A stretch of 64,000 nucleotides of DNA from Terriglobia bacterium (GCA_020073565.1 JAIQEY010000014.1:1-64000), one strand, 5' to 3'; positions 1 to 8,548 are shown, numbered from the stretch's first letter. Made by a program: numbers and translations. Notes: generated by a model not told the origin, from the letters alone.

Positions 1-297
1 CAGAAACGCATCCGGACGACGGCGGGCGGGCTGTATGTGATCGCCGTGCTGGTTGTGCTGGGCTTTATTACGAATCGTCTGAATGTGAGCATCACGGGGC
101 TGGAATCATCGGCGGGCATGCACTACATGCCGAAGTGGACAGAACTGGCAATCACGGCCGCCATTATCGCGGGCGGGTTCGCCTTGTTCGGGTTGGCGGC
201 GAAGTATCTGCCGATCTTCTCCGCCGCAGAACAACACATGCCCGAAGCGCCGGAGACGGCCGTATCCGCCGGGATTTTAAGCCATGCTCGAGACTGA
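1..297 (+). CDS. HybB/NrfD-like membrane subunit, C-terminal fragment
   Basis: The reading frame is open from base 1, so only the last 98 residues of a longer protein are present. The pattern 'NRLNV' followed by 'YMPKWTELAIT', then a long hydrophobic helix ending in 'LPIF', is typical of the C-terminus of NrfD/HybB-type quinone-interacting subunits of respiratory complexes (hydrogenase-2 type, or alternative complex III-like). Two membrane helices are visible (about residues 13-24 and 49-73), followed by a short polar tail. The stop lies 14 bases inside the next gene, a haem-binding sensor kinase, so the respiratory subunit and its probable regulators look translationally coupled. The partner subunits lie outside the window. 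Confidence 0.7.
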   Translation, partial: QKRIRTTAGGLYVIAVLVVLGFITNRLNVSITGLESSAGMHYMPKWTELAITAAIIAGGFALFGLAAKYLPIFSAAEQHMPEAPETAVSAGILSHARD

Positions 298-1963
298 GCC
301 AAAACGATGGGCGAGCGCGCTCGCGGACCGCTTCAGCCGCGACCTGGGCACTAAGTTGATTGGCCTGCTGCTGGGAGCCATGCTGGTCATCTTCGGGCTG
401 CTCAGTTATCTGACGGTGCGCCTGCACCGCCAGCACCTGGAAGCGGCCACCCTGCTCAGCGCGGAACGCATCAGCGACATCATCAAACACAACACCACCG
501 AATACATGTTGCGCAACGATCGCGAGGGCTTGCATCGCGCGATCTCGATGATGGCCAGCGAGCCCGACGTGATGCGCCTTCGCGTCTTTGACCGCGAGGG
601 GCACATCAGCTACTCCACTTTGCCCTCAGAGATTAATCACGCCGTCGATAAGGATGCGGAGGCCTGCTACCGCTGCCATGCCCACCAGCAACCTCTCGCC
701 AAACTCGACCGGCCTGACCGGTTCCGCGTGTACCGCGACGACGGGCAGCGCCTGCTGGCCATCATCACTCCGATCGAGAACCAGCCGGATTGCTCCAATG
801 CTGCCTGCCATGCGCATCCCGCAAGCCAGCAGATTCTGGGAGTCCTCGACACGCATCTGTCGCTGGCGCGTCCCGACCAACAGCTCGCGCAAGGCACCCG
901 GCGCATGCTCGCCTACGACACGTTTGCGATGATTGCGATCGGCGTACTAATCTGGCTGTTCGTCCGCCATATGATCGATCGCCCCCTCGAGCATCTGCAA
1001 GCGGGAACCCACAAGCTGAGCGGCGGCGACCTGGGGTACCAGATCGAACTCACGTCCAACGATCAGATTGGAGATCTGGCCTTCTCTTTCAACTCCATGA
1101 GCCTCCAGTTGCGCGCCGCCAACGAGCGCATGGCCTCATGGGCGCGCACGCTGGAAGACCGCGTCGAGGAAAAGACGCGCGAGTTGCGGAAGGCCCACGA
1201 CGAGGTCCTGCACGTTGAAACCATGGCCACGGTTGGCAAGATGGCGGCCGTGGTCGCACATGAGATCAATAACCCGCTTTCCGGCATCCTTACTTATTCG
1301 AAACTGCTCAAGAGGTGGGTCGAGAACGATGATGTGAGCAACGAAAAGCAGGATGAGGCTATACAGTGCCTCAACCTGATCGCGAGTGAGAGCCGCCGCT
1401 GCGGCGAACTCGTGAAAAACCTGCTCAATTTCTCTCGCCAGGCGCCCATGAACGTGCAATCCACCGACCTCAATCGGGTGGTGCAGCAGTGCACCATGCT
1501 GTTGCGGCACAACCTCGAGATCGGCTCTATTCAGCTCCATGAGACTTTGGCCGACGGTTTGCCTCATCTGCAATGCGATCCGTCGCAGATCGAGCAGGTG
1601 CTGCTCGCCGTGATCGTCAATGCCGCCGACGCCATGCCCCATGGAGGCAATCTCTGGCTGGAAACGCTCCTGAGCAGCGACGCACGCCGCCTGGCCATTA
1701 CCATCCGTGACGACGGCTCAGGAATTCCGCCCGAGGTTTTGCCCAAGATTTTCGAGCCCTTCGTGACCACGAAAGAGCAGGGCCACGGTACCGGTCTCGG
1801 CCTCGCCGTGAGCCGCAGCATCATCGAGCGCCACAGCGGGACGATTTCTGTTCAATCGGAACTTGGAAAAGGAACAACTGTAACTATCACACTACCCGTG
1901 CCCGCAAGTTTGGCCCCTGGGGCCGAGCCTGTCGTGGCCGGAGTTGAAAAGAAAAAGAGGTGA
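284..1963 (+). CDS. Membrane sensor histidine kinase with c-type haem motifs
   Basis: 559 residues. Helix 1 (about 24-45) and helix 2 (about 211-228) enclose a periplasmic loop that holds CYRCH (C128, C131, H132), a canonical c-type haem attachment motif, and a second C-x4-CH (C170, C175, H176). A HAMP domain (about 228-282), a coiled coil and a HisKA domain with phospho-acceptor H326 (AHEINNPLSG) follow. The HATPase has the G1/G2 boxes DDGSGIPPE and GTGLGLA. The inferred role is sensing redox state, gas ligands or quinone status through periplasmic haem and phosphorylating the adjacent sigma-54 regulator. The start overlaps the upstream respiratory gene and the stop overlaps the GTG of the regulator. 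Haem attachment itself is an inference. Confidence 0.88.
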   Translation: MLETEPKRWASALADRFSRDLGTKLIGLLLGAMLVIFGLLSYLTVRLHRQHLEAATLLSAERISDIIKHNTTEYMLRNDREGLHRAISMMASEPDVMRLRVFDREGHISYSTLPSEINHAVDKDAEACYRCHAHQQPLAKLDRPDRFRVYRDDGQRLLAIITPIENQPDCSNAACHAHPASQQILGVLDTHLSLARPDQQLAQGTRRMLAYDTFAMIAIGVLIWLFVRHMIDRPLEHLQAGTHKLSGGDLGYQIELTSNDQIGDLAFSFNSMSLQLRAANERMASWARTLEDRVEEKTRELRKAHDEVLHVETMATVGKMAAVVAHEINNPLSGILTYSKLLKRWVENDDVSNEKQDEAIQCLNLIASESRRCGELVKNLLNFSRQAPMNVQSTDLNRVVQQCTMLLRHNLEIGSIQLHETLADGLPHLQCDPSQIEQVLLAVIVNAADAMPHGGNLWLETLLSSDARRLAITIRDDGSGIPPEVLPKIFEPFVTTKEQGHGTGLGLAVSRSIIERHSGTISVQSELGKGTTVTITLPVPASLAPGAEPVVAGVEKKKR

Positions 1964-3324
1964 GTCCCTTGACCTCACAAGGAAAACTGCTGATCGTGGA
2001 CGACGAACTGAGCGTGCGCGACTCGCTAGCGAAATGGTTTCACGAAGAAGGATACCAAGTCGGCACGGCCGAGGATGCCAACGGTGCGCTGACCCGCATG
2101 GCCGAAAGCAGCTGGGATGCCGCCCTGGTCGATATCAAGATGCGTGGCACCGACGGCATCGAACTGCAGCGCCGGATGCATGAGATCGATCCCAAGCTGA
2201 TCGTCATCATGATGACCGGCTACGCCTCGGTGGACACGGCGGTGACCGCGCTGAAGAACGGCGCCTACGATTACGTCACCAAGCCGCTCGATCCGGACGA
2301 GATCGCGCACCTCGTCAAGAACGCGCTGGCGCACAAACGGACGGAGGAAGAAAACGTCCGCCTGCGTGAGACCGTCGCCGAAGTGGCGCGCCCAGAAGAC
2401 ATCGTGGGACAGAGCGTGCCCATGCAGAAAGTCTTCCACGCGATTGAAACCGTTGGGCCGACCGATGCTACCGTACTTATCACCGGCGAAAGCGGCACCG
2501 GCAAAGAGTTGGTGGCCCGCGCCGTTCATCACGCCAGTCCGCGGCGCTTTCATCCGCTCGTCGTCATCCATTGCGGCGCGCTGACCGAGACGCTTCTCGA
2601 AAGCGAACTCTTCGGCCATGAGAAGGGCGCCTTCACCGGCGCGCAATATCGCAAGAAGGGCAAGTTCGAGATTGCGGAAGGCGGCACTGTCTTTCTCGAT
2701 GAAATCGGCGACATCAGCCTTAAGACCCAGACCGATCTTCTGCGCGTTCTGCAGGAGCGCGAAATCGTTCGCGTGGGCAGCACGCAGCCCATCAAGGTCG
2801 ATTTCCGGTGCGTCGCCGCCACGAACAGGAATCTCGAGCAGTTAATTGAAGAAGGCAAGTTTCGCCCCGATCTTTTTTACCGCCTCAACGTTTTTCATAT
2901 CGAGCTTCCACCGCTGCGCGAGCGCCGCGACGATATCCCGCTGCTGGTGAATCATTTCGTCCGCAAGTTCTCGATGCAGATGAACAAGAAGATCAATCGT
3001 GTCTCGCCCGAGGCCATGGACCTGCTTCAGCAGCAACCGTGGCCGGGAAACATCCGCGAACTCGAGAACTCCATTGAGCGTGCGATGGTCGTCGCCAAGG
3101 AGCCCGAAATCCTGGAGCACGACTTCGCCTTTAAAGCTGTGGCCGCGGCCGCTCCGAACGGGTCGAAATCGCTGGAAGACATGGAGAAGGCGCACATCCT
3201 GCGCGTGCTCGAACAGTGCAGCTGGAACCAGACGCGCACAGCCGAAGCCCTGCAAATCGACCGCGTCACTCTGCATCATAAGCTGAAGAAGTACGGCTGG
3301 AGCAAACCCGTCGAGACGCGATGA
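1960..3324 (+). CDS. NtrC-family sigma-54-dependent response regulator
   Basis: 454 residues from a GTG that overlaps the kinase stop (GTGA); a TTG at 1969 is an alternative. The receiver domain (about 8-122) has the acidic pair DD (14-15) and phospho-acceptor D58 (VDIKM). The AAA+ domain has Walker A GESGTGKE and the sigma-54 contact loop as ELFGHEKGAFTGA. The C-terminus ends in a Fis-type helix-turn-helix (TRTAEALQIDRVTLHHKLKK). It should activate RNA polymerase-sigma-54 when phosphorylated by the upstream haem kinase. The target genes cannot be seen here; the adjacent respiratory genes are the natural guess. Confidence 0.93.
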   Translation: MSPLTSQGKLLIVDDELSVRDSLAKWFHEEGYQVGTAEDANGALTRMAESSWDAALVDIKMRGTDGIELQRRMHEIDPKLIVIMMTGYASVDTAVTALKNGAYDYVTKPLDPDEIAHLVKNALAHKRTEEENVRLRETVAEVARPEDIVGQSVPMQKVFHAIETVGPTDATVLITGESGTGKELVARAVHHASPRRFHPLVVIHCGALTETLLESELFGHEKGAFTGAQYRKKGKFEIAEGGTVFLDEIGDISLKTQTDLLRVLQEREIVRVGSTQPIKVDFRCVAATNRNLEQLIEEGKFRPDLFYRLNVFHIELPPLRERRDDIPLLVNHFVRKFSMQMNKKINRVSPEAMDLLQQQPWPGNIRELENSIERAMVVAKEPEILEHDFAFKAVAAAAPNGSKSLEDMEKAHILRVLEQCSWNQTRTAEALQIDRVTLHHKLKKYGWSKPVETR

Positions 3325-3854
3325 AGATGCTCGAACTGCTGCCGATCGGAAATTTCGACGCGCGGCTGCTGCAGAATATGGCTCCAGCGCTCGCTGATGC
3401 CTTCCGCGTGCCCTGCCGCATCGCGGGTGTGCGGCTCGATCCGCAGTTCGCCTTTCACACCGAGCGCCAGCAGTATCACTCGTCGGAAATTCTGCAGGCG
3501 ATGCAGGAGTACGCGGCCAATAGCGCGTGGCGTGTGCTGGGCGTGACCGGCGTCGATCTCTACATCCCGATTCTGACCTTCGTCTTCGGAGAGGCGCAGA
3601 TGGGCGGCCCGTGTGCCGTGGTTTCGTTTCATCGGCTGATGCAGGAATTCTACGGCCTGCCGGCGGATCCCGCACTTCTGATCGAGCGTCTGGTCAAGGA
3701 ATCTGTGCACGAGGTGGGACACACATTCGATCTGACGCACTGCGATGACTATGCATGCGCCATGGCTCCCTCGCACGCGGTAGAGTGGATCGATCTGAAG
3801 GAAGTGACGCTGTGCGCGAACTGCCAGGGGCGGGCGCTGGAGGCGGTGGGGTGA
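3321..3854 (+). CDS. amzA: Archaemetzincin-family zinc metalloprotease
   Basis: 177 residues; the ATG overlaps the regulator stop (ATGA), making this the third cistron of the operon. The zinc signature is HEVGH (H130, E131, H134) with third ligand H140, followed by C141, C146, M148 and C165-x2-C168, which fits the archaemetzincin pattern HExxHxxGxxHCx4CxM...CxxC. The glycine normally found three residues after the second histidine is aspartate here (D137). There is no signal peptide, so it is probably cytoplasmic. It is likely a peptidase of unknown substrate; its place behind a two-component system suggests a role in signalling or in turnover of a regulated protein, which is speculative. Confidence 0.85.
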   Translation: MKMLELLPIGNFDARLLQNMAPALADAFRVPCRIAGVRLDPQFAFHTERQQYHSSEILQAMQEYAANSAWRVLGVTGVDLYIPILTFVFGEAQMGGPCAVVSFHRLMQEFYGLPADPALLIERLVKESVHEVGHTFDLTHCDDYACAMAPSHAVEWIDLKEVTLCANCQGRALEAVG

Positions 3855-3902
3855 GACGAGCGTCCCCTGCAACAAACGGTTTTCACTTCACCATTAAAGA
3901 CT

Positions 3903-3996
3903 TGTCATCCTGAGCGAAGCGAAGGACCTATGGACTCTTAGGCGCTCTGCTCTACGCAGCAAAATACGTGGGTCCTTCGCTTCGCTCGGGATGACA
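3903..3996. repeat. Inverted repeat, dispersed family A (TGTCATCC...GAAGGACC)
   Basis: Two 26-base arms, 3903-3928 and 3971-3996, are reverse complements with a single mismatch and enclose about 42 bases. The arm begins TGTCATCCTGAGCGAAGCGA. Another copy lies at 20673-20699, and a fragment near 45063-45080 shares the TCCTTCGCTTCGCT core. The element fills the gap between the convergent amzA and rocD genes and could fold into a long hairpin that blocks read-through. Confidence 0.85.
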
Positions 3997-4031
3997 AATA
4001 TTGGCGCGCTCCTGTCGCGTGAGGTGCGCCT

Positions 4032-5246
4032 CTAGCGCTTCTCAATCACCTTCCGAATCCGCTCGACAGCCCAGTCAATTTCTTCGCGGGTAATCGTCAG
4101 CGGAGGTGCAATCCGGATAACGTGGTCGTGCGTCTCCTTGCAGAGGATGCCTTCTTCTTTCAGTGCCTCGCAATATGGGCGGGCTTCAACGTTAAGTTCG
4201 ATGCCGATCCAGAGGCCGCGGCCGCGGACTTCTTTCAGGTCTGGGCTGCGCAGCGTGCGGAGTTTCTCTAGAAAGCACGTGCCCAGTTCGGCGGAGCGGT
4301 CAAACAGTTTTTCTTCCACCAGCACACGCAGCGCAGCGCGCGCTACGGCACAGGCCAGCGGATTACCACCGAAGGTACTGCCGTGGTCTCCGGGATTGAA
4401 GACACCGAGAACTTCGTTGGACGCGAGCACAGCCGAGACCGGATAAAAGCCGCCGGAGAGCGCTTTACCGACAATGACTGCATCGGGGCGGATGCCTTCG
4501 TGCATGTAGGCGAAGAGCTTGCCAGTGCGGCCCAGTCCGGACTGGATTTCGTCGGCGATGAAGAGCACGCGATTCTGCCGGCAGAGGACGGCCGCTTCTT
4601 TCAGGAAGCCTGCGGGTGGAATTACGATGCCGGCTTCGCCCTGGATGGGTTCGACCAGAAACGCGCAGGTGTTCGGTGTGATCGCAGCCCGCAATGCAGC
4701 CGCATCACCGTACGGGATGATCTTGAAACCGGGCGTAAAAGGGCCGAAGCCGTCGCGGTACTGTTCGTCGGACGAGAAGCTAACGATGGTCACCGTGCGG
4801 CCGTGGAAGTTATTGGCGCAGACGATAATCTCGGCCTGGTTTTCCGGGATGCCCTTAACCTTGTATCCCCACTTGCGCGCCGCCTTGACTGCGGTCTCGA
4901 CGGCCTCAGCGCCGGAATTCATGGGCAGCGCCATATCGAAGCCCGTGAGGTCATGCAGTTCCTTGTAGAGCAGAGGCAGTTGATCGTTGCGGAACGCGCG
5001 CGAGGTCAGCGTGACCCTGTTGGCCTGCTCGAGCATCGCATCAAGGATCTTGGGATGGCAGTGCCCCTGGTTAACGGCCGAGTACGCCGCCAGGCAATCC
5101 AAATACTTCTTGCCATCGACGTCATACACCCAGCATCCCTTGGCGCGCTCGATGACCACGTCGAGCGGATTGTAATTATGAGCACCATATTTTTCGTCGA
5201 GTTGGATGAAATCTTGGGTATGAGTCTTTTCTTCCATTAAGGGCAT
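4032..5246 (-). CDS. rocD: Ornithine aminotransferase (ornithine--oxo-acid transaminase)
   Basis: 404 residues; the ATG at 5246 is preceded by GGAG. Class-III PLP aminotransferase: [13 protein letters not shown] binds the cofactor phosphate, [12 protein letters not shown] carries the pyridine-N aspartate, and the Schiff-base lysine is K261 in [14 protein letters not shown]. The N-terminal YGAHNYNPL and the overall length match ornithine aminotransferase rather than acetylornithine aminotransferase. It would convert ornithine and 2-oxoglutarate to glutamate semialdehyde and glutamate. It is the last gene of the carbamoyl-phosphate/ornithine operon and would draw off the ornithine released by the carbamoyltransferase. 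A pyrroline-5-carboxylate reductase is encoded elsewhere in the window (44160-44987). Confidence 0.93.
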   Translation of the reverse strand: MPLMEEKTHTQDFIQLDEKYGAHNYNPLDVVIERAKGCWVYDVDGKKYLDCLAAYSAVNQGHCHPKILDAMLEQANRVTLTSRAFRNDQLPLLYKELHDLTGFDMALPMNSGAEAVETAVKAARKWGYKVKGIPENQAEIIVCANNFHGRTVTIVSFSSDEQYRDGFGPFTPGFKIIPYGDAAALRAAITPNTCAFLVEPIQGEAGIVIPPAGFLKEAAVLCRQNRVLFIADEIQSGLGRTGKLFAYMHEGIRPDAVIVGKALSGGFYPVSAVLASNEVLGVFNPGDHGSTFGGNPLACAVARAALRVLVEEKLFDRSAELGTCFLEKLRTLRSPDLKEVRGRGLWIGIELNVEARPYCEALKEEGILCKETHDHVIRIAPPLTITREEIDWAVERIRKVIEKR

Positions 5247-5257
5247 TTGATCTCCAA

Positions 5258-5340
5258 AAGGTTGCTAGTTGCTGGTTTCTGGTTACTAGTCCCTCATGCG
5301 CCGCGCAGACTAGATACCAGCAACTACGAAACAAGAAACT
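5258..5340. repeat. Stuttering degenerate repeat (TTGCTAGTTGCTGG-type)
   Basis: The spacer between rocD and the pyrB-like gene is made of imperfect short repeats such as GTTGCTAGTTGCTGGTTTCTGG and ACCAGCAACTACGAAACAAG. The second half is loosely inverted with respect to the first. No promoter or gene is recognisable in it. It is one of several stutter repeats in the window that abut coding sequence. Confidence 0.6.
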
Positions 5341-5348
5341 CTTCCCGG

Positions 5349-6332
5349 CTACTGTTCTAACAGCATCGTCAACAACGCCATGCGCACATACAGACCGTTA
5401 GTTGCCTGGCGAAAATAAAGGGCTCTGGGATCGCTGTCGACGGTCTTGTCCAGCTCCACGGTGCGGGGCAGCGGGTGAAGAATCATCGCATCCGGCTTCA
5501 TTCTTGGCAAAACCGAAGAATCGATTGCATAGTTTCGCAAAATGGGTTGGTTGGCCACGCGTGCCGGATGAATGCGGGTCTGGTACACCACATCCACTTC
5601 CCCGACGACTCTGTTCAAATCCGACTCGACTTCATAGCGCACGTTGTGCCGGTCCAGATAGTCCAGGATATCGGGCTTCATCTGCATCTCAGGCGGGCTG
5701 ACAAAGAAGATGCGAATGCGCTCGAACTTGGCCAGCAAATAGGCCAGGGAGCGGACAGTTCGCCCCTGGTCGAGTTCGCCGATGAAAGCCACGCTCAGCC
5801 CATCTAGTGGACGCATACGGTAGATGGTGTACAGATCGAGCAGCGCCTGAGTTGGATGCTGGCCACCCTTGCCGTCTCCAGCGTTGATAACTGGTACCGC
5901 GGAGACCGTGGCTGCGCGACGAGCGCCGTCTTCCTCATGATGCCGGATCACAATCACGTCCGCGTAGCCGCTGATGATGCGGATCGAGTCTTCGACCTGC
6001 TCGCCCTCGACCTCCGACGAGAACGCGTGTGCCTGCTCGGTGGAAAGCACGCGGCCGCCGAGACGATGCATTGCGGCTTCAAACGAAAAGCGCGTGCGCG
6101 TGGAGGGCGCGTAGAACAACATGGCCATGATGCGCTGCTGGTAATCGAGCGAGCCACCACGCGCCACGATGCGCTCCATCCCGCGCGAGCGGCCGAACAA
6201 CTCCATCAGCAAAGGGAGGGTGAACTGCTGGGATTCAACCACGTGGCGCAGTTTCATCGCGGCAGGTTCCAGACCAAAGTGTAGGTCTTTCTGTTCCGCC
6301 AATCCATCGAACGCGGTTACAGTGTGATTCAT
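5349..6332 (-). CDS. pyrB: Aspartate-carbamoyltransferase-family protein with altered 80s loop
   Basis: 327 residues from ATG 6332, two bases after the arcC stop; an in-frame GTG at 6338 that overlaps that stop is also possible. The carbamoyl-phosphate loop STRTR (77-81), HPTQALLDLYT and the C-terminal HPLPR identify the ATCase branch. By eye, the 80s loop reads SSEVEGEQ (105-112), where ATCases have S..KKGE or S..AKGE, so the lysine that reaches into the neighbouring active site is E109. The aspartate-binding stretch is TRIHPARV instead of TR(V/I)Q. It is embedded in a catabolic operon with arcC, argF and rocD rather than in a pyrimidine operon. It may be a genuine ATCase or a carbamoyltransferase with another substrate. 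Confidence 0.75.
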   Translation of the reverse strand: MNHTVTAFDGLAEQKDLHFGLEPAAMKLRHVVESQQFTLPLLMELFGRSRGMERIVARGGSLDYQQRIMAMLFYAPSTRTRFSFEAAMHRLGGRVLSTEQAHAFSSEVEGEQVEDSIRIISGYADVIVIRHHEEDGARRAATVSAVPVINAGDGKGGQHPTQALLDLYTIYRMRPLDGLSVAFIGELDQGRTVRSLAYLLAKFERIRIFFVSPPEMQMKPDILDYLDRHNVRYEVESDLNRVVGEVDVVYQTRIHPARVANQPILRNYAIDSSVLPRMKPDAMILHPLPRTVELDKTVDSDPRALYFRQATNGLYVRMALLTMLLEQ

Positions 6333-6334
6333 AT

Positions 6335-7324
6335 TCACCGGACACTCACCTTCTCCGGCGCGCCATTGCCAAGCGCCGGCGCTACTGCCCCCGGCAGAAT
6401 ACGAGTTCCCGCTCTGCCCGCGACGGCTTCGCAAAGATGCTCGTAGGAACTGATGATGACTTCCTGGCCACCACTGTGCAGGAAGCGCAGCGCCGATTCC
6501 ACTTTCGGTCCCATGTTTCCGGGCGGAAAATGTCCCGCGCGGTAGAAGCCTTCCAACTCTTCTGCCGAGACGCAAGTGAGCGGGCGCTGCGTTGGCCTCT
6601 TGTAGTCCAGATAAACGTAGTCGGTATCGGTAGAAATGGCAAAGATGTTGACACCCAGTTCGGAAGCCAGCAGCGCCGAAGCGCGATCTTTGTCAATCAC
6701 TGCTTCCACCCCTTGGAACCCACCATTCGCCCGAACGACAGGGATACCGCCACCGCCGCAGGCGATCACCAGCACGCCGGCATTCACCAACTCGCGGATC
6801 ACCGCGAGTTCGACAATCTCGACCGGTTCAGGCGAAGGCACCACGCGCCGGTAGCCGCGAGCCGCATCTTCGACGATGGTCCAACCCAGTTGGCGCTTCT
6901 TTTCCTCCGCATCGGCCCGGGAATAAAAGGGGCCAATGGGCTTGGACGGATGCTCCATCGCCGGATCGCTCGCGGAAACCACCGTCTGCGTCACCACGCT
7001 GACGACAGGAACTGGCATGGCAGCGGCAGCCAGTTCGCGCTGCAATGCCTGCGCAATGAGATAACCAATCTCCCCCTGACTCGCCGCCCCGCAAACGTCC
7101 AGCGTCTGCCCCGGAACCTGGTCGGACGCGCGCTCGGACCGCAGTAACTGCGCCCCCACCTGGGGCCCATTTCCGTGTGTGATGACAATCCGATACCCGG
7201 CACGAACCAGCCCAGCGATGGCGGCCGCGGTGCGACGCGCATTGCTCATCTGTTCGGCAACAGTCCCCTTCTCTCCTGCACGGATGAGAGAGTTGCCGCC
7301 AACGGCGATGAGCATCGAGTTCAT
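6335..7324 (-). CDS. arcC: Carbamate kinase
   Basis: 329 residues from ATG 7324; a second ATG at 7315 would give MLIAVGGNSLIR directly. Amino-acid kinase fold: AVGGNSLIR at the N-terminus, THGNGPQVG near residue 60, ACGGGGIPV in the middle, and the C-terminal FPPGNMGPKVESALRFL region. It transfers the phosphate of carbamoyl-phosphate to ADP, giving ATP, CO2 and ammonia. Neither start has a recognisable ribosome binding site, because a stutter repeat (7325-7352) occupies that position. The stop is next to the start of the pyrB-like gene, so those two are probably coupled. Confidence 0.92.
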   Translation of the reverse strand: MNSMLIAVGGNSLIRAGEKGTVAEQMSNARRTAAAIAGLVRAGYRIVITHGNGPQVGAQLLRSERASDQVPGQTLDVCGAASQGEIGYLIAQALQRELAAAAMPVPVVSVVTQTVVSASDPAMEHPSKPIGPFYSRADAEEKKRQLGWTIVEDAARGYRRVVPSPEPVEIVELAVIRELVNAGVLVIACGGGGIPVVRANGGFQGVEAVIDKDRASALLASELGVNIFAISTDTDYVYLDYKRPTQRPLTCVSAEELEGFYRAGHFPPGNMGPKVESALRFLHSGGQEVIISSYEHLCEAVAGRAGTRILPGAVAPALGNGAPEKVSVR

Positions 7325-7352
7325 GGCGAGTAGCGAGTAGCGAGTGGCGAGG
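7325..7352. repeat. Stutter repeat GCGAGTAGCGAGTAGCGAGT
   Basis: About three copies of a GCGAGTA/GGCGAGT unit lie immediately upstream of the carbamate kinase start and occupy the expected ribosome-binding region. A related block lies at 7547-7581 across the 3' end of argF. Confidence 0.75.
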
Positions 7353-7440
7353 AACACGTAGAGAGCCGCAGGCAAACGATCGTAGGTGGCGTGTGGCTCA
7401 TGACGCTGCCCGGTTGGACCCGTCTCGCAGTCCCGCTATC

Positions 7441-7460
7441 ATGGCGGGGAAAACCGCCAT
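7441..7460. other. Perfect hairpin between argF and arcC
   Basis: ATGGCGG (7441-7447) pairs perfectly with CCGCCAT (7454-7460) across a six-base loop. It lies in the 241-base gap between argF and arcC, where no gene is visible. It could be an RNA-processing or attenuation structure separating the first two genes from the last three, or an isolated palindrome; there is no clear T-run. Confidence 0.45.
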
Positions 7461-7546
7461 TATGCGCGTAGATGTCTTTCACAAGTTTCATGGCTCGCTG
7501 CCAAAACTAGTAGATCTCTGTGTCCCCCATTTCAGCACTCCAGACC

Positions 7547-7581
7547 GCTCGCGACTCGCCACTCGCTACTCGCGACTCGCT
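7547..7581. repeat. Stutter repeat running into the argF stop codon
   Basis: The block CTCGCGACTCGCCACTCGCT (and on to 7581) is a tandem of CGACTCGC/CTACTCGC units. Read on the minus strand, it supplies the last codons (A-S-R-E) and the TAG stop of argF, so the C-terminus of that protein appears to have been remodelled by the repeat. Confidence 0.7.
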
Positions 7582-8537
7582 TCGTGCAGCACCGATGTCC
7601 TTAAGCCTGCGGCTACTTTAGGCTTCATCAATTCCACCATGATTGCCTTTTGCACATGCAAGCGATTTTCCCCTTCTTGGAACACAACTGAGTGCACGGA
7701 GTCGATCACCTCGGCCGTGACCTCATCTCCCCGATGCGCCGGAAGGCAGTGCATAAAGATGGCATCCGGCTTGGCCAGTCTGAACAGGTCGGCGTTGACC
7801 TGATAGGAACGGAAGATCTTCTCGCGTTGCTCCTTTTCGGTCTCCTGGCCCATGCTGGCCCAAGCATCGGTATAGACCACGTCCGCGCCGCGGACCGCCT
7901 CAACCGGATCGTTGGTGACGGTGCACGTCCCGCTGGTACTCTGCCCACGTTCGGTGGCCCACCGGATGGCCGCAGAATCCGGCTCGTACTTCGGAGGTGT
8001 TGCCACCCACACCTTGGCTCCCAGTTGCGCGCCTGCAAACATCAACGAGTGGGCGACATTGTTTCCATCTCCGACGAATGCCACCTTCAGCCCCGACACT
8101 TCGCCTTTTAATTCAAGAATGGTCAGGTAGTCGGCCATCGCCTGGCAAGGATGGCTGTAGTCTGTAAGGCCATTGATGACCGGGATGCCTGCGTGGTCCG
8201 CCATCTGGTCCACGATCTCGTGAGCAAACGTGCGGATCATGATGCCCTGAACCATACGCTCCAGGTTCTTGGCGACATCGTACACCGATTCGCGCTTCCC
8301 CAGATTGATCTCCGCCGGAGACAGATACAGCGCAAACCCGCCCAGTTGATGGATTCCCACGTCGAAGCTGACGCGCGTCCGTAACGAGGGCTTCTCGAAT
8401 ATCAGGGCCAGGGTCTGACCCTTGAGAGAGTCCGCGAAGAGTTCCGGATTCGACTTGATCAGCCGCGCCAGTTCGATGAATTCGCGAATCTCGTTGGGAG
8501 TGAAATCCCGGATGGATAGAAAATCGTTACGAAGCAT
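7566..8537 (-). CDS. argF: Ornithine carbamoyltransferase
   Basis: 323 residues; ATG 8537 with a GGAG upstream. The carbamoyl-phosphate loop is SLRTR (EKPSLRTRVSFD), followed by the HPCQAMADYLT motif, the ornithine loop DAWASMGQE and the C-terminal HCLPAHRGDEV. The length is normal for the family. Biosynthetic OTC makes citrulline; beside carbamate kinase and ornithine aminotransferase it may instead run in the catabolic (ArcB-like) direction, producing carbamoyl-phosphate and ornithine from citrulline. No arginine deiminase gene is in the window. The last few residues lie inside a stutter repeat. Confidence 0.93.
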   Translation of the reverse strand: MLRNDFLSIRDFTPNEIREFIELARLIKSNPELFADSLKGQTLALIFEKPSLRTRVSFDVGIHQLGGFALYLSPAEINLGKRESVYDVAKNLERMVQGIMIRTFAHEIVDQMADHAGIPVINGLTDYSHPCQAMADYLTILELKGEVSGLKVAFVGDGNNVAHSLMFAGAQLGAKVWVATPPKYEPDSAAIRWATERGQSTSGTCTVTNDPVEAVRGADVVYTDAWASMGQETEKEQREKIFRSYQVNADLFRLAKPDAIFMHCLPAHRGDEVTAEVIDSVHSVVFQEGENRLHVQKAIMVELMKPKVAAGLRTSVLHEASRE

Positions 8538-8548
8538 TCTAGCTCCTC

